Shown one piece after another: positions 6,876 to 14,559 of a stretch of DNA of 17,163 nt. A program made the translations under genes and the position numbers. The stretch's first letter is position 1; every line of letters starts with the position of its first letter. The notes beneath the pieces were generated by a model. It was not told the origin of the DNA. It searched no databases and saw nothing but the letters and a program-made list of their open reading frames with translations. The stretch is from Flavobacteriaceae bacterium (GTDB taxonomy: Bacteria > Bacteroidota > Bacteroidia > Flavobacteriales > Flavobacteriaceae), in NCBI GenBank assembly GCA_020435885.1, contig JAGQYU010000019.1, positions 9,060 to 26,222 on the forward strand, in the 5' to 3' direction.

Positions 6876-7826
6876 TTATTCATTTAGGAGCTCATTAATA
6901 GCATCTAAATTAGGGGCTAAAATTACTTCAATACGTCTGTTTTTAGCCTTTCCGGTTGAGGTACTATTTGTAGATACAGGAATATACTCACTACGTCCAG
7001 CAGCAGTAATCTGTTTAGGATCAACACGGTTGTTAATTAAAATCCGTACGATGGCAGTAGCCCTTTTGGTTGAAAGATCCCAGTTGTCTAAAATATCTCC
7101 TTTACTGTTGTAAGGAACATCATCTGTATGGCCTTCTATCAACACATCAATATCAGGGTTTTGGCGTAAAACACCGGCCAAATTTTCCACAGCACGTTGC
7201 CCTTCACTACCTACAGCCCAACTACCTGAGCCGAACAACAGTTTATTTTCCATAGAAACATATACTTTGCCATTTTTGCGCTCTACAGTAAGTCCCTTGC
7301 CTTCAAATCCGCTCAAAGCGGCAGAAACAGCATCCTTTAATTGTTGCATAGCTGCCTCTTTAGAACTTATTAAATTCTCTAACTGATTGATACGTTCCGA
7401 GCGTTGTTGTAATTCTGCTTGCAATTTTTCTAAACGGGCACTTTCTTCAGCAAGCTTTGCCTCTTTTTCGTTAAGTTGCTGTAACAATTCTCTGTTTTGT
7501 TTTTCTTTTTCTGATAGTTGCTCGGCACTCATCTTAGAAAGGTCTTCAAATTCTTCTTCCAGCTTCTTTTTGCGTTCATCCAAACTGGTAACAGCATCTT
7601 GCAAGTTGCTCCTTTCGGAAGATAGTTTATCAATTTCGCCTTGCAGATTTCGCATATTTTCTTCCAGTTCATTTTTCTTAGCAATAAGGTCTTGATTTTC
7701 ATTAAATAGAGAAGAGTTATTATCTCTCAACTTATTGTACTTATCTTCCAATTCAGTATACACTTTTTTAGGTACACAAGAAGTTACTAAGGCAATGGTA
7801 AGTACAACTAAAGCTATTTTTTTCAT
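6876..7826 (-). CDS. OmpA-family peptidoglycan-binding lipoprotein with long coiled coil
   Basis: A 316-residue lipoprotein: short basic start, hydrophobic core and lipobox LVTSC with Cys17 as the lipidated residue. Residues about 24-165 form a continuous Leu/Glu/Lys/Gln-rich coiled coil (for example EEFEDLSKMSAEQLSEKEK). Residues about 186-303 form an OmpA C-terminal domain with IEGHTDDVPY (230-239), LSTKRA (251-256) and KNRRIEVIL (295-303); Asp235 and Arg255 are at the positions expected to hold diaminopimelate in peptidoglycan. It probably tethers the outer membrane to the wall across the periplasm. No S-[D/E]-rich surface-export signal follows the Cys. It starts 12 bp after the xth stop and no clear promoter lies between, so it is probably part of the same transcript. 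Confidence 0.92.
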   Translation of the reverse strand: MKKIALVVLTIALVTSCVPKKVYTELEDKYNKLRDNNSSLFNENQDLIAKKNELEENMRNLQGEIDKLSSERSNLQDAVTSLDERKKKLEEEFEDLSKMSAEQLSEKEKQNRELLQQLNEKEAKLAEESARLEKLQAELQQRSERINQLENLISSKEAAMQQLKDAVSAALSGFEGKGLTVERKNGKVYVSMENKLLFGSGSWAVGSEGQRAVENLAGVLRQNPDIDVLIEGHTDDVPYNSKGDILDNWDLSTKRATAIVRILINNRVDPKQITAAGRSEYIPVSTNSTSTGKAKNRRIEVILAPNLDAINELLNE

Positions 7827-7838
7827 AAAATGAATATT

Positions 7839-8603
7839 TTAAAATTTGAACTCAACGCCTATAGGGCAATGGTCTGAATGTTTTGCTTCCGGCAATATAT
7901 AGGCTCTTTCTAAATTATTTTCCAAGTTTTGAGTGGCCATACAGTAATCTATACGCCAACCTTTGTTATTGTTTCTGGCATTGGCACGGTAGCTCCACCA
8001 ACTGTATTGGTGTGGATCTTTGTTAAAATGCCGGAATGTATCTATAAAACCACTATCAATAAACTTGCCAATCCACTCTCGTTCTACAGGTAAAAAGCCG
8101 GAAGTATTTTTATTAGCTATAGGATTGTGAATATCAATAGCTTCATGACAGATATTATAATCGCCACAAATAACCAGATTAGGGATTTGTTGTTTTAAAT
8201 CATCTACATATTCCTGAAATTCAGCCATGTAATTTAATTTAAAGTCTAACCGATCATCGTTAGTTCCGGATGGTAAGTATAAACTCATCACAGAAATATC
8301 ATTAAAATCTACACGTAAGTTTCTACCTTCATAGTCCATGGTTTCAATTCCTGTTCCAAATTCAACATGCTTAGGTTCATGTTTTGATAATACTGCCACG
8401 CCGCTGTATCCTTTTTTTTGTGCAGAAAACCAGTAATGATAGGGGTAGCCTGCTTCTTCAAATAAATGGAGCATCAGTTGGTCTTCGTGGGCTTTGGTTT
8501 CTTGTAGGCATAGCACATCCGGTTTAGCGGCTTTTAGCCAATCAATAAAACCTTTATTAATAGCAGCTCGTATTCCGTTTACATTGTAAGATATAATGTT
8601 CAT
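7839..8603 (-). CDS. xth: Exodeoxyribonuclease III / AP endonuclease (Xth)
   Basis: A Mg-dependent 3'-5' exonuclease and abasic-site endonuclease of the endonuclease/exonuclease/phosphatase family, 254 residues, the usual length. Catalytic features: Asn7 in SYNVNGIRAA, Glu35 in LCLQETKA, Tyr109 in SLYLPSG, Asp148 and Asn150 in CGDYNICH, the abasic-DNA loop region GWRIDYCMA with Asp219, and Asp244-His245 in KHSDHCP. Its start codon follows the stop of the acyl-CoA synthetase gene with no intervening base (TAAATG), so translation is likely coupled. Being placed between a ligase and an envelope lipoprotein appears to reflect operon packing rather than shared function. Confidence 0.96.
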   Translation of the reverse strand: MNIISYNVNGIRAAINKGFIDWLKAAKPDVLCLQETKAHEDQLMLHLFEEAGYPYHYWFSAQKKGYSGVAVLSKHEPKHVEFGTGIETMDYEGRNLRVDFNDISVMSLYLPSGTNDDRLDFKLNYMAEFQEYVDDLKQQIPNLVICGDYNICHEAIDIHNPIANKNTSGFLPVEREWIGKFIDSGFIDTFRHFNKDPHQYSWWSYRANARNNNKGWRIDYCMATQNLENNLERAYILPEAKHSDHCPIGVEFKF

Positions 8604-10424
8604 TTATTGATTGTTTTTTTCGTACAGGTCTCTTAGAGTTCTTCGCATTACTTTATTGGAAGCCGTTCTGGGCAAAGCATCAATTTTAATGAGCTCAGTA
8701 ACTTTAAATAGAGGATTTAAGTTTGTTTTGATATGTTGATTGGTATTTTTTAATCGGTCAGTTTCATCAATTTTAATATCATCTTCTACATAATAGATAA
8801 CCAGTTCACTTGGGCCTCCATCTTTGGGGCTTACAGCCACAGCGGCAGATTCTTTAATAAAATTTAGCTGATTTACAACACTTTCTATTTGAACGGAGCT
8901 TACTTTTATTCCGCCTAGGTTCATGGCATCATCAACACGGCCATGCGCTTTGTAATAATCGTTTTCTAACTGTTCTAATTCATCTCCATGCCTGCGGAGT
9001 ACTTTTCCATTAATAGCTGGAGTTCCTTCAAAATAAACATTATGATGGTCTCTATTGAGCAGCTTTGTTGATAGCCCCATAACTGGCGGAACTATAAAAA
9101 CTTCTCCTTTTTTTGTACTTTCATGATTATCATCTAATAGCACAAATTCACCACCCAATGCTTGTGTGGAAAATGTACCACCAATATTAGGTTGTACTAT
9201 GGTGCTAGTAACATAACCACCGCCAATTTCAGTACCTCCACAATATTCAATAACAGGTTTGTTGTTAGCCAAGCCCATTAAATATTCCATGTCTTTAGGA
9301 TTGGATGCTTCTCCGGTTGAACTAAAACATTTAATAGCATTCCAATTTAACCCTTCCATACATTGGGTTTTGATCCATGCTTTTACAATGCTCGGAACCA
9401 AGCCTAGCATGGTAACATTAGCATTCTGCACAAATTCGCCAAAATCTTTACTAAGCGGAGCACCATAATATAAAGCAATAGTTGCTTTATTGATAAGTGC
9501 TGCAAAAATAAGCCATGGGCCCATCATCCAACCTAAGTTGGTAGGCCAGCAAACTACATTATTTGGTTGAATATTATGATGATAATATCCATCAGAAGCA
9601 CCTTTAATAGGGGTAGTATGTGTCCACGGAATAGCTTTAGGTTCTCCCGTTGTTCCGGAAGAGAAGAGGATAGTTATTATATCATCTGGCGATTGAGCAA
9701 CGCTTTGAAAAGTATCATTATCTGAGATAAAATCATTCCAAAAAATATCATTATCTCTTAACGGAATATTTTCTTCAGAAGCTTTAATAACAATTGCTTT
9801 TGGAGCATTAGCCTCTTTTACTTTTTGGTATAGTGGCAGTTTTTTACCGGCTCGCAACAAAACATCTTGGGTAAAAATAACCTTCGGCTGTGTAATTTTT
9901 AACCGCACTGAGATTTCATTGGGCGTAAAACTATCGGCAATAGTAGCCACTGGGTTACCTGCTTTAATGGCCGCCAGATAAATGGCAACAGCTTCCAGAG
10001 TCATGGGCATATCAATAGCAATGGTATCGCCAGTATTAACTCCTATGGATCGTAAACCATTTGCAATTTTGTTTACCAGTTTTTCTAGTTGTAACTGTGT
10101 AACATTTTTTAAATTGCCACCCTCTTCCTGATAAACAACAGCAATTTTATCATCACTACGCTGAAAACAACTGTCAACAATGTTCAGCTTGGCATCTTTT
10201 AGCCATTGTGGATTTTCAATACCTTTGGAAATATCTAAAATTGTTGAAAATGGTTGTTGTAACTGTATGTCAAGGTTTGCAACGGTTTCTTGCCAAAAGC
10301 TCTCTTTATTATTAACAGACCATTGCCAAAATTCATGATAGGTATTAAAACGATGCTTTTGCATCATTTTGTATATGTTGCTTTGTTGAAGAATATTGCT
10401 GTCAGGCTCCCATGAAATTTTCAT
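8604..10424 (-). CDS. AMP-forming acyl-CoA synthetase, acetyl/acetoacetyl-CoA synthetase-like
   Basis: A 606-residue ANL-superfamily ligase that should activate a carboxylic acid with ATP to acyl-adenylate and then acyl-CoA. An ACAS-type N-terminal region (about 25-85, with YHEFWQWSVNNKESFWQ) precedes the AMP-binding core. Motifs: SSGTTGEPK (255-263), YCGGTEIGGG (394-403), RHGDELEQ (478-485), GRVDDAMNLGGIKVSS (495-510) and the C-terminal PRTASNKVMRR with catalytic Lys591. WPTNLGWMMGPW (293-304) and CFSSTGEAS resemble, from memory, plant peroxisomal AAE17/AAE18 enzymes more than classical acetyl-CoA synthetase, which is about 650 residues. The substrate (acetate, acetoacetate or another short acid) cannot be told from sequence. 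It starts 18 bp after the penicillin-binding protein stop and abuts xth. Confidence 0.9.
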   Translation of the reverse strand: MKISWEPDSNILQQSNIYKMMQKHRFNTYHEFWQWSVNNKESFWQETVANLDIQLQQPFSTILDISKGIENPQWLKDAKLNIVDSCFQRSDDKIAVVYQEEGGNLKNVTQLQLEKLVNKIANGLRSIGVNTGDTIAIDMPMTLEAVAIYLAAIKAGNPVATIADSFTPNEISVRLKITQPKVIFTQDVLLRAGKKLPLYQKVKEANAPKAIVIKASEENIPLRDNDIFWNDFISDNDTFQSVAQSPDDIITILFSSGTTGEPKAIPWTHTTPIKGASDGYYHHNIQPNNVVCWPTNLGWMMGPWLIFAALINKATIALYYGAPLSKDFGEFVQNANVTMLGLVPSIVKAWIKTQCMEGLNWNAIKCFSSTGEASNPKDMEYLMGLANNKPVIEYCGGTEIGGGYVTSTIVQPNIGGTFSTQALGGEFVLLDDNHESTKKGEVFIVPPVMGLSTKLLNRDHHNVYFEGTPAINGKVLRRHGDELEQLENDYYKAHGRVDDAMNLGGIKVSSVQIESVVNQLNFIKESAAVAVSPKDGGPSELVIYYVEDDIKIDETDRLKNTNQHIKTNLNPLFKVTELIKIDALPRTASNKVMRRTLRDLYEKNNQ

Positions 10425-10442
10425 TTCCGGAATTTAGATTAT

Positions 10443-12734
10443 TTAAAAATTAGGGTCGTTAGTAGGGTCTTCTGTTTTTTTTTCAGAATCCTCTCCGTTA
10501 AATTTCTTACAATCCAGTTCTATCGTTAAGTTATCAGGTTTTTCAAAGGCTTTATCACTGATTTCCAATTCCTTATTAGCATAACATTTTTGCATATATA
10601 AAGCCCAAATAGGTAGTGCCATAGAAGCTCCTTGCCCTCTGCCAATATCAGCAAAATGTGCAGCTCTATCTTCAGCACCCACCCAAACACCAGTAGTAAG
10701 GTTTGGCACTATGCCCATAAACCACCCATCTGATTGGTTTTGTGTAGTTCCGGTTTTACCAGCAATAGGATTTGTAAACTTGTAAGGATATCCGGTAACG
10801 ACATCGTCTGGATATTTTGCCCAAGAAGTCCGCAAACGAATACCTGAGCCTGCTTCTGTTACACCTTCCAATAAATTGATAACAGTATAGGCCGATTCTT
10901 CACTTAATACTTCTTTGGTTTTAGGAGTAAAATCTGCCAGTACTGTACCGTTCTTATCTTCAATGCGAAGGATCATCATCGGTTCTACATACATACCTTT
11001 ATTGGCAAAAGTATTATAAGCCCCAACCATTTCGTACAAAGAAAGATCCACGCTACCTAAAGCGATAGCAGGTACAGGAGGAATAGTGTCCGTTATACCT
11101 AAACTTTTAGCGAGTGTTACTACGTTTTGAGGTGTGGTTTTATCAATCAGTTGTGCTGTAATAACATTAGTTGAGTTGGCCAGTGCATTTTTCAATGTTT
11201 TTTTACCGCCGTATTTTCCATCAGAATTTTTTGGCATCCAATCATCTGGCATACCATATTTCCCTTTTGGAATAGTATATTGTGTATTGTTGTATTCTTC
11301 ACAAGGAGATAATTGCAACTGATTAATAGCAGTAGCGTAAACGAAAGGCTTAAAGGTAGAACCTACTTGGCGCTTACCTTGCTTTACGTGATCATATTGA
11401 AAATGCTTGTAATTAATACCACCTACCCATGCTTTTACATGTCCGGTTTGTGGCTCAACAGACATAAGCCCAGTCTGTAAGAAAAATTTATAATATTTTA
11501 TGGAATCAAGAGGAGTCATAATAGTGTCAATCTCTCCTTTCCATGAAAAGACTGTCATGTCTGTTTTGGTTTCAAAAGAGTTGCGAATCTCTTTTTCAGA
11601 AGCCCCTTGTTTTTTCATACGTATCCAACGGTTAGAACGTTTCATGGCTTGTTCAATAATTCTATCAGCATCTTTTTGAGAAATCTCATAAAAGGGAGCC
11701 GTCTTATTATTTTTTTGCTGCATGAAGAAAACACGTTGTAAGTTAGCCATATGCTCTTGCATGGCTTCCTCGGCATATTGTTGCATGCGAGAATCTAACG
11801 TTACATATACTTTCAACCCGTCTCTATAAATATTATAATCTGTTCCATCGGGTTTTGGATTATCTTTAATCCACTTTTGTAAAAAATCCCGTAAATATTC
11901 TCTAAAATAAGTAGCTGTACCATCACTATGCCCCTCTTTATTTACATTTAGCCCTAAATCTAACTGTTGTAAGGAGTCTTTTTGTTGAAGAGAGATAAAA
12001 TCATTTCTATTCATTTGTTTAAGCACTACATTTCTTCTTTGCTTAACTCTATCTTCAAATCGTAAAGGATTATATAAAGAAGCATTTTTAAGCATGCCGA
12101 TGAGCATAGCAGATTCCTGAACAGTTAAATCTTTAGGTTCTTTACCAAAATAAATGCGTGCAGCCGAACGAATACCGACAGCTTGATTTAAGAAGTCGTA
12201 TTTGTTCAAATACATGGTAATAATCTCGTTTTTGGTATATTGGCGTTCTAGCCTAATAGCAATAACCCACTCTTTTAGTTTTTGTGAAAGCCTTTCAATA
12301 AGATTTTTAGAACCTTCTCCGTGGAATAACAATTTTGCTAATTGCTGTGTAATAGTACTTGCCCCACCATCTTTGCCAAGGTTTATGAATGCCCTAGCAG
12401 TTCCTTTAAAATCAATACCGGAATGACTGTAAAACCGTTCGTCTTCTGTCGCTACTAATGCTTTTATTAAGTGATCAGGAAGATCTTTAAATTTTATAGG
12501 TGTTCTGTTTTCACGATAATATTTACCTAATGTTTTGTTATCAATGGAAATGACTTCAGTAGCTAAATTGCTTTCTGGGTTTTCAAGTTCTTCAAAGGTT
12601 GGAAGTTCACCAAAAAGACCAAAAGAGGCTAATAAAAAAAGTAATGATAAAAGCGCAAACGCACCAACAAAAGCCATCCAAAGCCACTTGGTATATTTTT
12701 TAAAGGAGGTATTTTCAGTTTTCTTTTTAGTCAT
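10443..12734 (-). CDS. mrcA: Class A penicillin-binding protein (PBP1A-type transglycosylase/transpeptidase)
   Basis: A bifunctional peptidoglycan polymerase of 763 residues, anchored by one N-terminal helix (about 18-41). The glycosyltransferase 51 domain has the catalytic Glu97 in ATEDERFYSHSG, then GASTITQQLAKLL and RKLKEW-type and KNEIITMYLN motifs. The transpeptidase domain has the active-site SxxK at Ser459-Lys462 (GSTFKPF), SxN at 521-523 (NSTN) and KTG at 660-662 (AGKTGTT). A hydrophilic, charged tail (EDSEKKTEDPTNDPNF) ends the protein. The frame extends three codons to a TTG at 12743, but the ATG at 12734 is preferred; it overlaps the gldH stop by 8 nt (ATGACTAA), suggesting translational coupling to gldH. 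Confidence 0.96.
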   Translation of the reverse strand: MTKKKTENTSFKKYTKWLWMAFVGAFALLSLLFLLASFGLFGELPTFEELENPESNLATEVISIDNKTLGKYYRENRTPIKFKDLPDHLIKALVATEDERFYSHSGIDFKGTARAFINLGKDGGASTITQQLAKLLFHGEGSKNLIERLSQKLKEWVIAIRLERQYTKNEIITMYLNKYDFLNQAVGIRSAARIYFGKEPKDLTVQESAMLIGMLKNASLYNPLRFEDRVKQRRNVVLKQMNRNDFISLQQKDSLQQLDLGLNVNKEGHSDGTATYFREYLRDFLQKWIKDNPKPDGTDYNIYRDGLKVYVTLDSRMQQYAEEAMQEHMANLQRVFFMQQKNNKTAPFYEISQKDADRIIEQAMKRSNRWIRMKKQGASEKEIRNSFETKTDMTVFSWKGEIDTIMTPLDSIKYYKFFLQTGLMSVEPQTGHVKAWVGGINYKHFQYDHVKQGKRQVGSTFKPFVYATAINQLQLSPCEEYNNTQYTIPKGKYGMPDDWMPKNSDGKYGGKKTLKNALANSTNVITAQLIDKTTPQNVVTLAKSLGITDTIPPVPAIALGSVDLSLYEMVGAYNTFANKGMYVEPMMILRIEDKNGTVLADFTPKTKEVLSEESAYTVINLLEGVTEAGSGIRLRTSWAKYPDDVVTGYPYKFTNPIAGKTGTTQNQSDGWFMGIVPNLTTGVWVGAEDRAAHFADIGRGQGASMALPIWALYMQKCYANKELEISDKAFEKPDNLTIELDCKKFNGEDSEKKTEDPTNDPNF

Positions 12735-13218
12735 TAGCAGCAACTTTTTGTATTTGTAAACCTATATCTGTTATGCCATCAAGCTCTTCAATTCCTTCAA
12801 TTTCACCACTTTTTCGCATGGCATGCTGAACAGAAACACTGTAATCTCCAGACACAGGAAATGTTACATTGGTTTTATATTCTAATTTGTTTTGTTTAAT
12901 GTCTGTTAAACCTTTGCCTAAAAATTTACCTTCGGCATCAGCCATTTCATATTCTAACGTATCAACCACCTGATAATTATTAGGGAATTGTATCCCAACA
13001 ATCAAAAAGATATTGTTAAAGGCGTATTCTTTATTATTTCTTAGATTGATGTATAAATTGTTCTTCGAAACGGTATCAGCTGGAGTAAAAGTAAATTGAA
13101 TGATAGAATCTTTGTGCCATTTACCATTGGCAACAGGTTTGTAAACGTCATATACCGAATTAGTAGTACACGATGCTACTAAAAGCAATGTTAAAACAAT
13201 GATAAGCACCCTATGCAT
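12727..13218 (-). CDS. gldH: Gliding motility lipoprotein GldH
   Basis: A 163-residue lipoprotein with a signal sequence ending in LLVASC, so Cys17 is the lipidated residue. The remainder is beta-rich (IQFTFTPADTV, LYINLRNNKEYAFNNIFLIVGIQFP, YSVSVQHAMR), as in GldH, which is needed for gliding motility in Flavobacterium johnsoniae. The open frame extends upstream to a TTG at 13284, deep inside the ricT gene, but the lipoprotein signal clearly begins at the ATG at 13218. That ATG overlaps the ricT stop by 8 nt (ATGCATAG), and the gldH stop overlaps the next ATG by 8 nt. The neighbourhood ricT-gldH-penicillin-binding protein supports the call. Without the context it would be just a small lipoprotein of unknown role. 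Confidence 0.85.
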   Translation of the reverse strand: MHRVLIIVLTLLLVASCTTNSVYDVYKPVANGKWHKDSIIQFTFTPADTVSKNNLYINLRNNKEYAFNNIFLIVGIQFPNNYQVVDTLEYEMADAEGKFLGKGLTDIKQNKLEYKTNVTFPVSGDYSVSVQHAMRKSGEIEGIEELDGITDIGLQIQKVAAND

Positions 13219-14371
13219 CTTTTCGAGGCGATTTATTTCTGTTATTTCTATTTTTTCTTCGTTTTTTTGATCTTTTCTTATCAAATCTGCTCAAACTATC
13301 TTGGCCAACAACATCCGTAAAATCATTGTTATCTCCTTCATTCACAGGGACATCAGAGGCAAATAGTTCTAAACTCTGAACGGGTTTATTTTTGCTATTG
13401 AGCGATATGATATTATTTACCTGATCTTTAGTTAATTTAAACCAATGTACAGGTTCATCTTTGTAAGCATACCACAATAACCCTTTAAAGATGTCCATTT
13501 TTTGGAAAACACCAAGTCCTTTTTCCGTCTTAAGCGCAATTTCTGTTTTAGGGAAATCTTTCAACGCATCCATGTAAGAATCCAACTCATAGTTGAGGCA
13601 ACATTTCAGCTTACCACACTGACCCGCTAATTTTTGAGGATTCAACGAAAGTTGTTGATACCTTGCAGATGAAGTATTAACTGATCTGAAATCGGTCAAC
13701 CATGTAGAGCAGCACAACTCTCTGCCGCAAGAGCCTATACCTCCTAATCTTGCTGCTTCTTGCCGTAGGCCAACTTGTTTCATCTCTACACGTATTTTGA
13801 ATGTCGATGCCAATTCTTTTATGAGTTGCCTAAAATCTACCCTATCATCAGCAGTGTAGTAAAAAGTAGCTTTGCTGCCATCTCCCTGAAACTCTATATC
13901 AGAAAGTTTCATTGCTAGTCCTAAGCGACTTACAATCAACCTTGATCTTTGTTGAACTTCCGCTTCACGGTTTCTGGCATCTTGCCAAACATCAATATCT
14001 TTTTGCGAAGCCTTGCGGTATATTTGTTTTATCTCATCAGAAGTTTCAGAAACTTCTCTTCTTCTCATCTGTATCTTAACCAGTTCTCCCGTTAAGGTTA
14101 CGGTGCCAATATCATGCCCCGGAGAGGCCTCTACGGCAACAACATCACTAATACAAAGAGGTATTTTTTTAGTGTTTCTATAAAAATGTTTTCTTCCGTT
14201 CTTAAAACGTACTTCCACAATATCAAACATAGGTTGCCCGGAAGGCATGGCCATATTTGAGAGCCAATCAAAGACTGTCAATTTATCACAGCTTCCTGTA
14301 CCACAACTTCCGTTGTTATTGCAGCCTTTTGGAAGGGTATTTGTATCTGTAGAGCAATTATTACAGCTCAT
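13211..14371 (-). CDS. ricT: PSP1-domain protein, RicT (YaaT)-like
   Basis: A 386-residue protein with the PSP1 domain in the middle. Before it lies an N-terminal Cys-rich stretch (Cys3, 6, 17, 23, 28). Within it are the conserved cysteines GGIGSCGRELCCSTW (Cys215, 220, 221) and GQCGKLKCCLNYE (Cys252, 257, 258), which in Bacillus RicT help hold an iron-sulfur cluster. The C-terminus is a very basic tail (KKRSKKRRKNRNNRNK, starting 365), suggesting nucleic acid or ribosome contact. In Bacillus, RicT works with RicA and RicF to support mRNA processing by RNase Y; no RicA or RicF partner is visible here, so that role is only inferred. In Bacillus subtilis yaaT follows holB; here the two are neighbours but divergent. 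It is the first gene of the leftward operon. Confidence 0.85.
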   Translation of the reverse strand: MSCNNCSTDTNTLPKGCNNNGSCGTGSCDKLTVFDWLSNMAMPSGQPMFDIVEVRFKNGRKHFYRNTKKIPLCISDVVAVEASPGHDIGTVTLTGELVKIQMRRREVSETSDEIKQIYRKASQKDIDVWQDARNREAEVQQRSRLIVSRLGLAMKLSDIEFQGDGSKATFYYTADDRVDFRQLIKELASTFKIRVEMKQVGLRQEAARLGGIGSCGRELCCSTWLTDFRSVNTSSARYQQLSLNPQKLAGQCGKLKCCLNYELDSYMDALKDFPKTEIALKTEKGLGVFQKMDIFKGLLWYAYKDEPVHWFKLTKDQVNNIISLNSKNKPVQSLELFASDVPVNEGDNNDFTDVVGQDSLSRFDKKRSKKRRKNRNNRNKSPRKDA

Positions 14372-14391
14372 AGTATGTGTTCTATATTTAA

Positions 14392-14413
14392 GATCAAAGT
14401 TTTAGATTTGATC
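14392..14413. repeat. Inverted repeat GATCAAA-N8-TTTGATC upstream of ricT
   Basis: GATCAAA (14392-14398) and TTTGATC (14407-14413) are perfect reverse complements with an 8-bp spacer, 21 bp upstream of the ricT start codon. The symmetry fits a dimeric regulator site or a small stem-loop in the ricT leader. A weaker 5-bp pair (ATCTT 14427-14431, AAGAT 14440-14444) lies just upstream with the same 8-bp spacer. Confidence 0.5.
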
Positions 14414-14445
14414 AGTATGTTCATATATCTTCTTAAATCAAGATG

Positions 14446-14453
14446 TAAAGATA
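14446..14453 (-). promoter_or_regulatory. Tentative ricT operon -7 box
   Basis: On the minus strand this reads TATCTTTA, one mismatch from TAnnTTTG, and is the best candidate I see upstream of the seven-gene run. It would give a leader of about 70 nt that contains the GATCAAA/TTTGATC stem. No convincing TTG -33 element is visible. Confidence 0.3.
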
Positions 14454-14463
14454 GTCATTATTG

Positions 14464-14512
14464 CTAAAAGTAAAATTAGCTGATTCATTTTTAAGAAAAC
14501 TTTACTTTTTAG
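14464..14512. repeat. Imperfect inverted repeat in the ricT-holB intergenic region
   Basis: CTAAAAGTAAA (14464-14474) and TTTACTTTTTAG (14501-14512) are reverse complements apart from one extra T in the right arm, with a 26-bp spacer. It lies between the two divergent predicted promoters. It may be an operator or DNA structure affecting both genes, though such AT-rich arms carry less weight than the queA repeat. Confidence 0.45.
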
Positions 14513-14547
14513 TGATGAGGTTTTCCGTTAAAGGCAATTTAGATTCT

Positions 14548-14555
14548 TATATTTG
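14548..14555 (+). promoter_or_regulatory. Predicted holB -7 box, very close to the start codon
   Basis: TATATTTG matches TAnnTTTG exactly and ends 4 bases before the ATG at 14560. If transcription begins about 4 nt after the box, the leader would be about one nucleotide, so holB mRNA may be essentially leaderless. No clear TTG -33 element is visible. Confidence 0.55.
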
Positions 14556-14559
14556 TTGC

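Noticed and set aside
6817..7113. 98-codon plus-strand frame overlapping the OmpA gene and small membrane ORF
   Set aside because: Antisense to a well-supported gene, no family features, and composition explained by the opposite strand.
7387..7695. Ser-rich open frame of 102 codons on the plus strand
   Set aside because: It lies opposite the coiled-coil part of the OmpA lipoprotein gene; the Ser/Phe/Leu-rich product is what the reverse strand of Glu/Lys/Leu codons gives.
13219..13284. N-terminal extension of GldH to a TTG at 13284
   Set aside because: It would put 22 charged residues in front of an evident lipoprotein signal sequence and overlap ricT by 74 nt.
14461..14559. N-terminal extension of HolB to TTG 14461 or ATG 14515
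   Set aside because: Both starts precede the TATATTTG box, and the family N-terminus begins at MLFKDVIGQ (14560).
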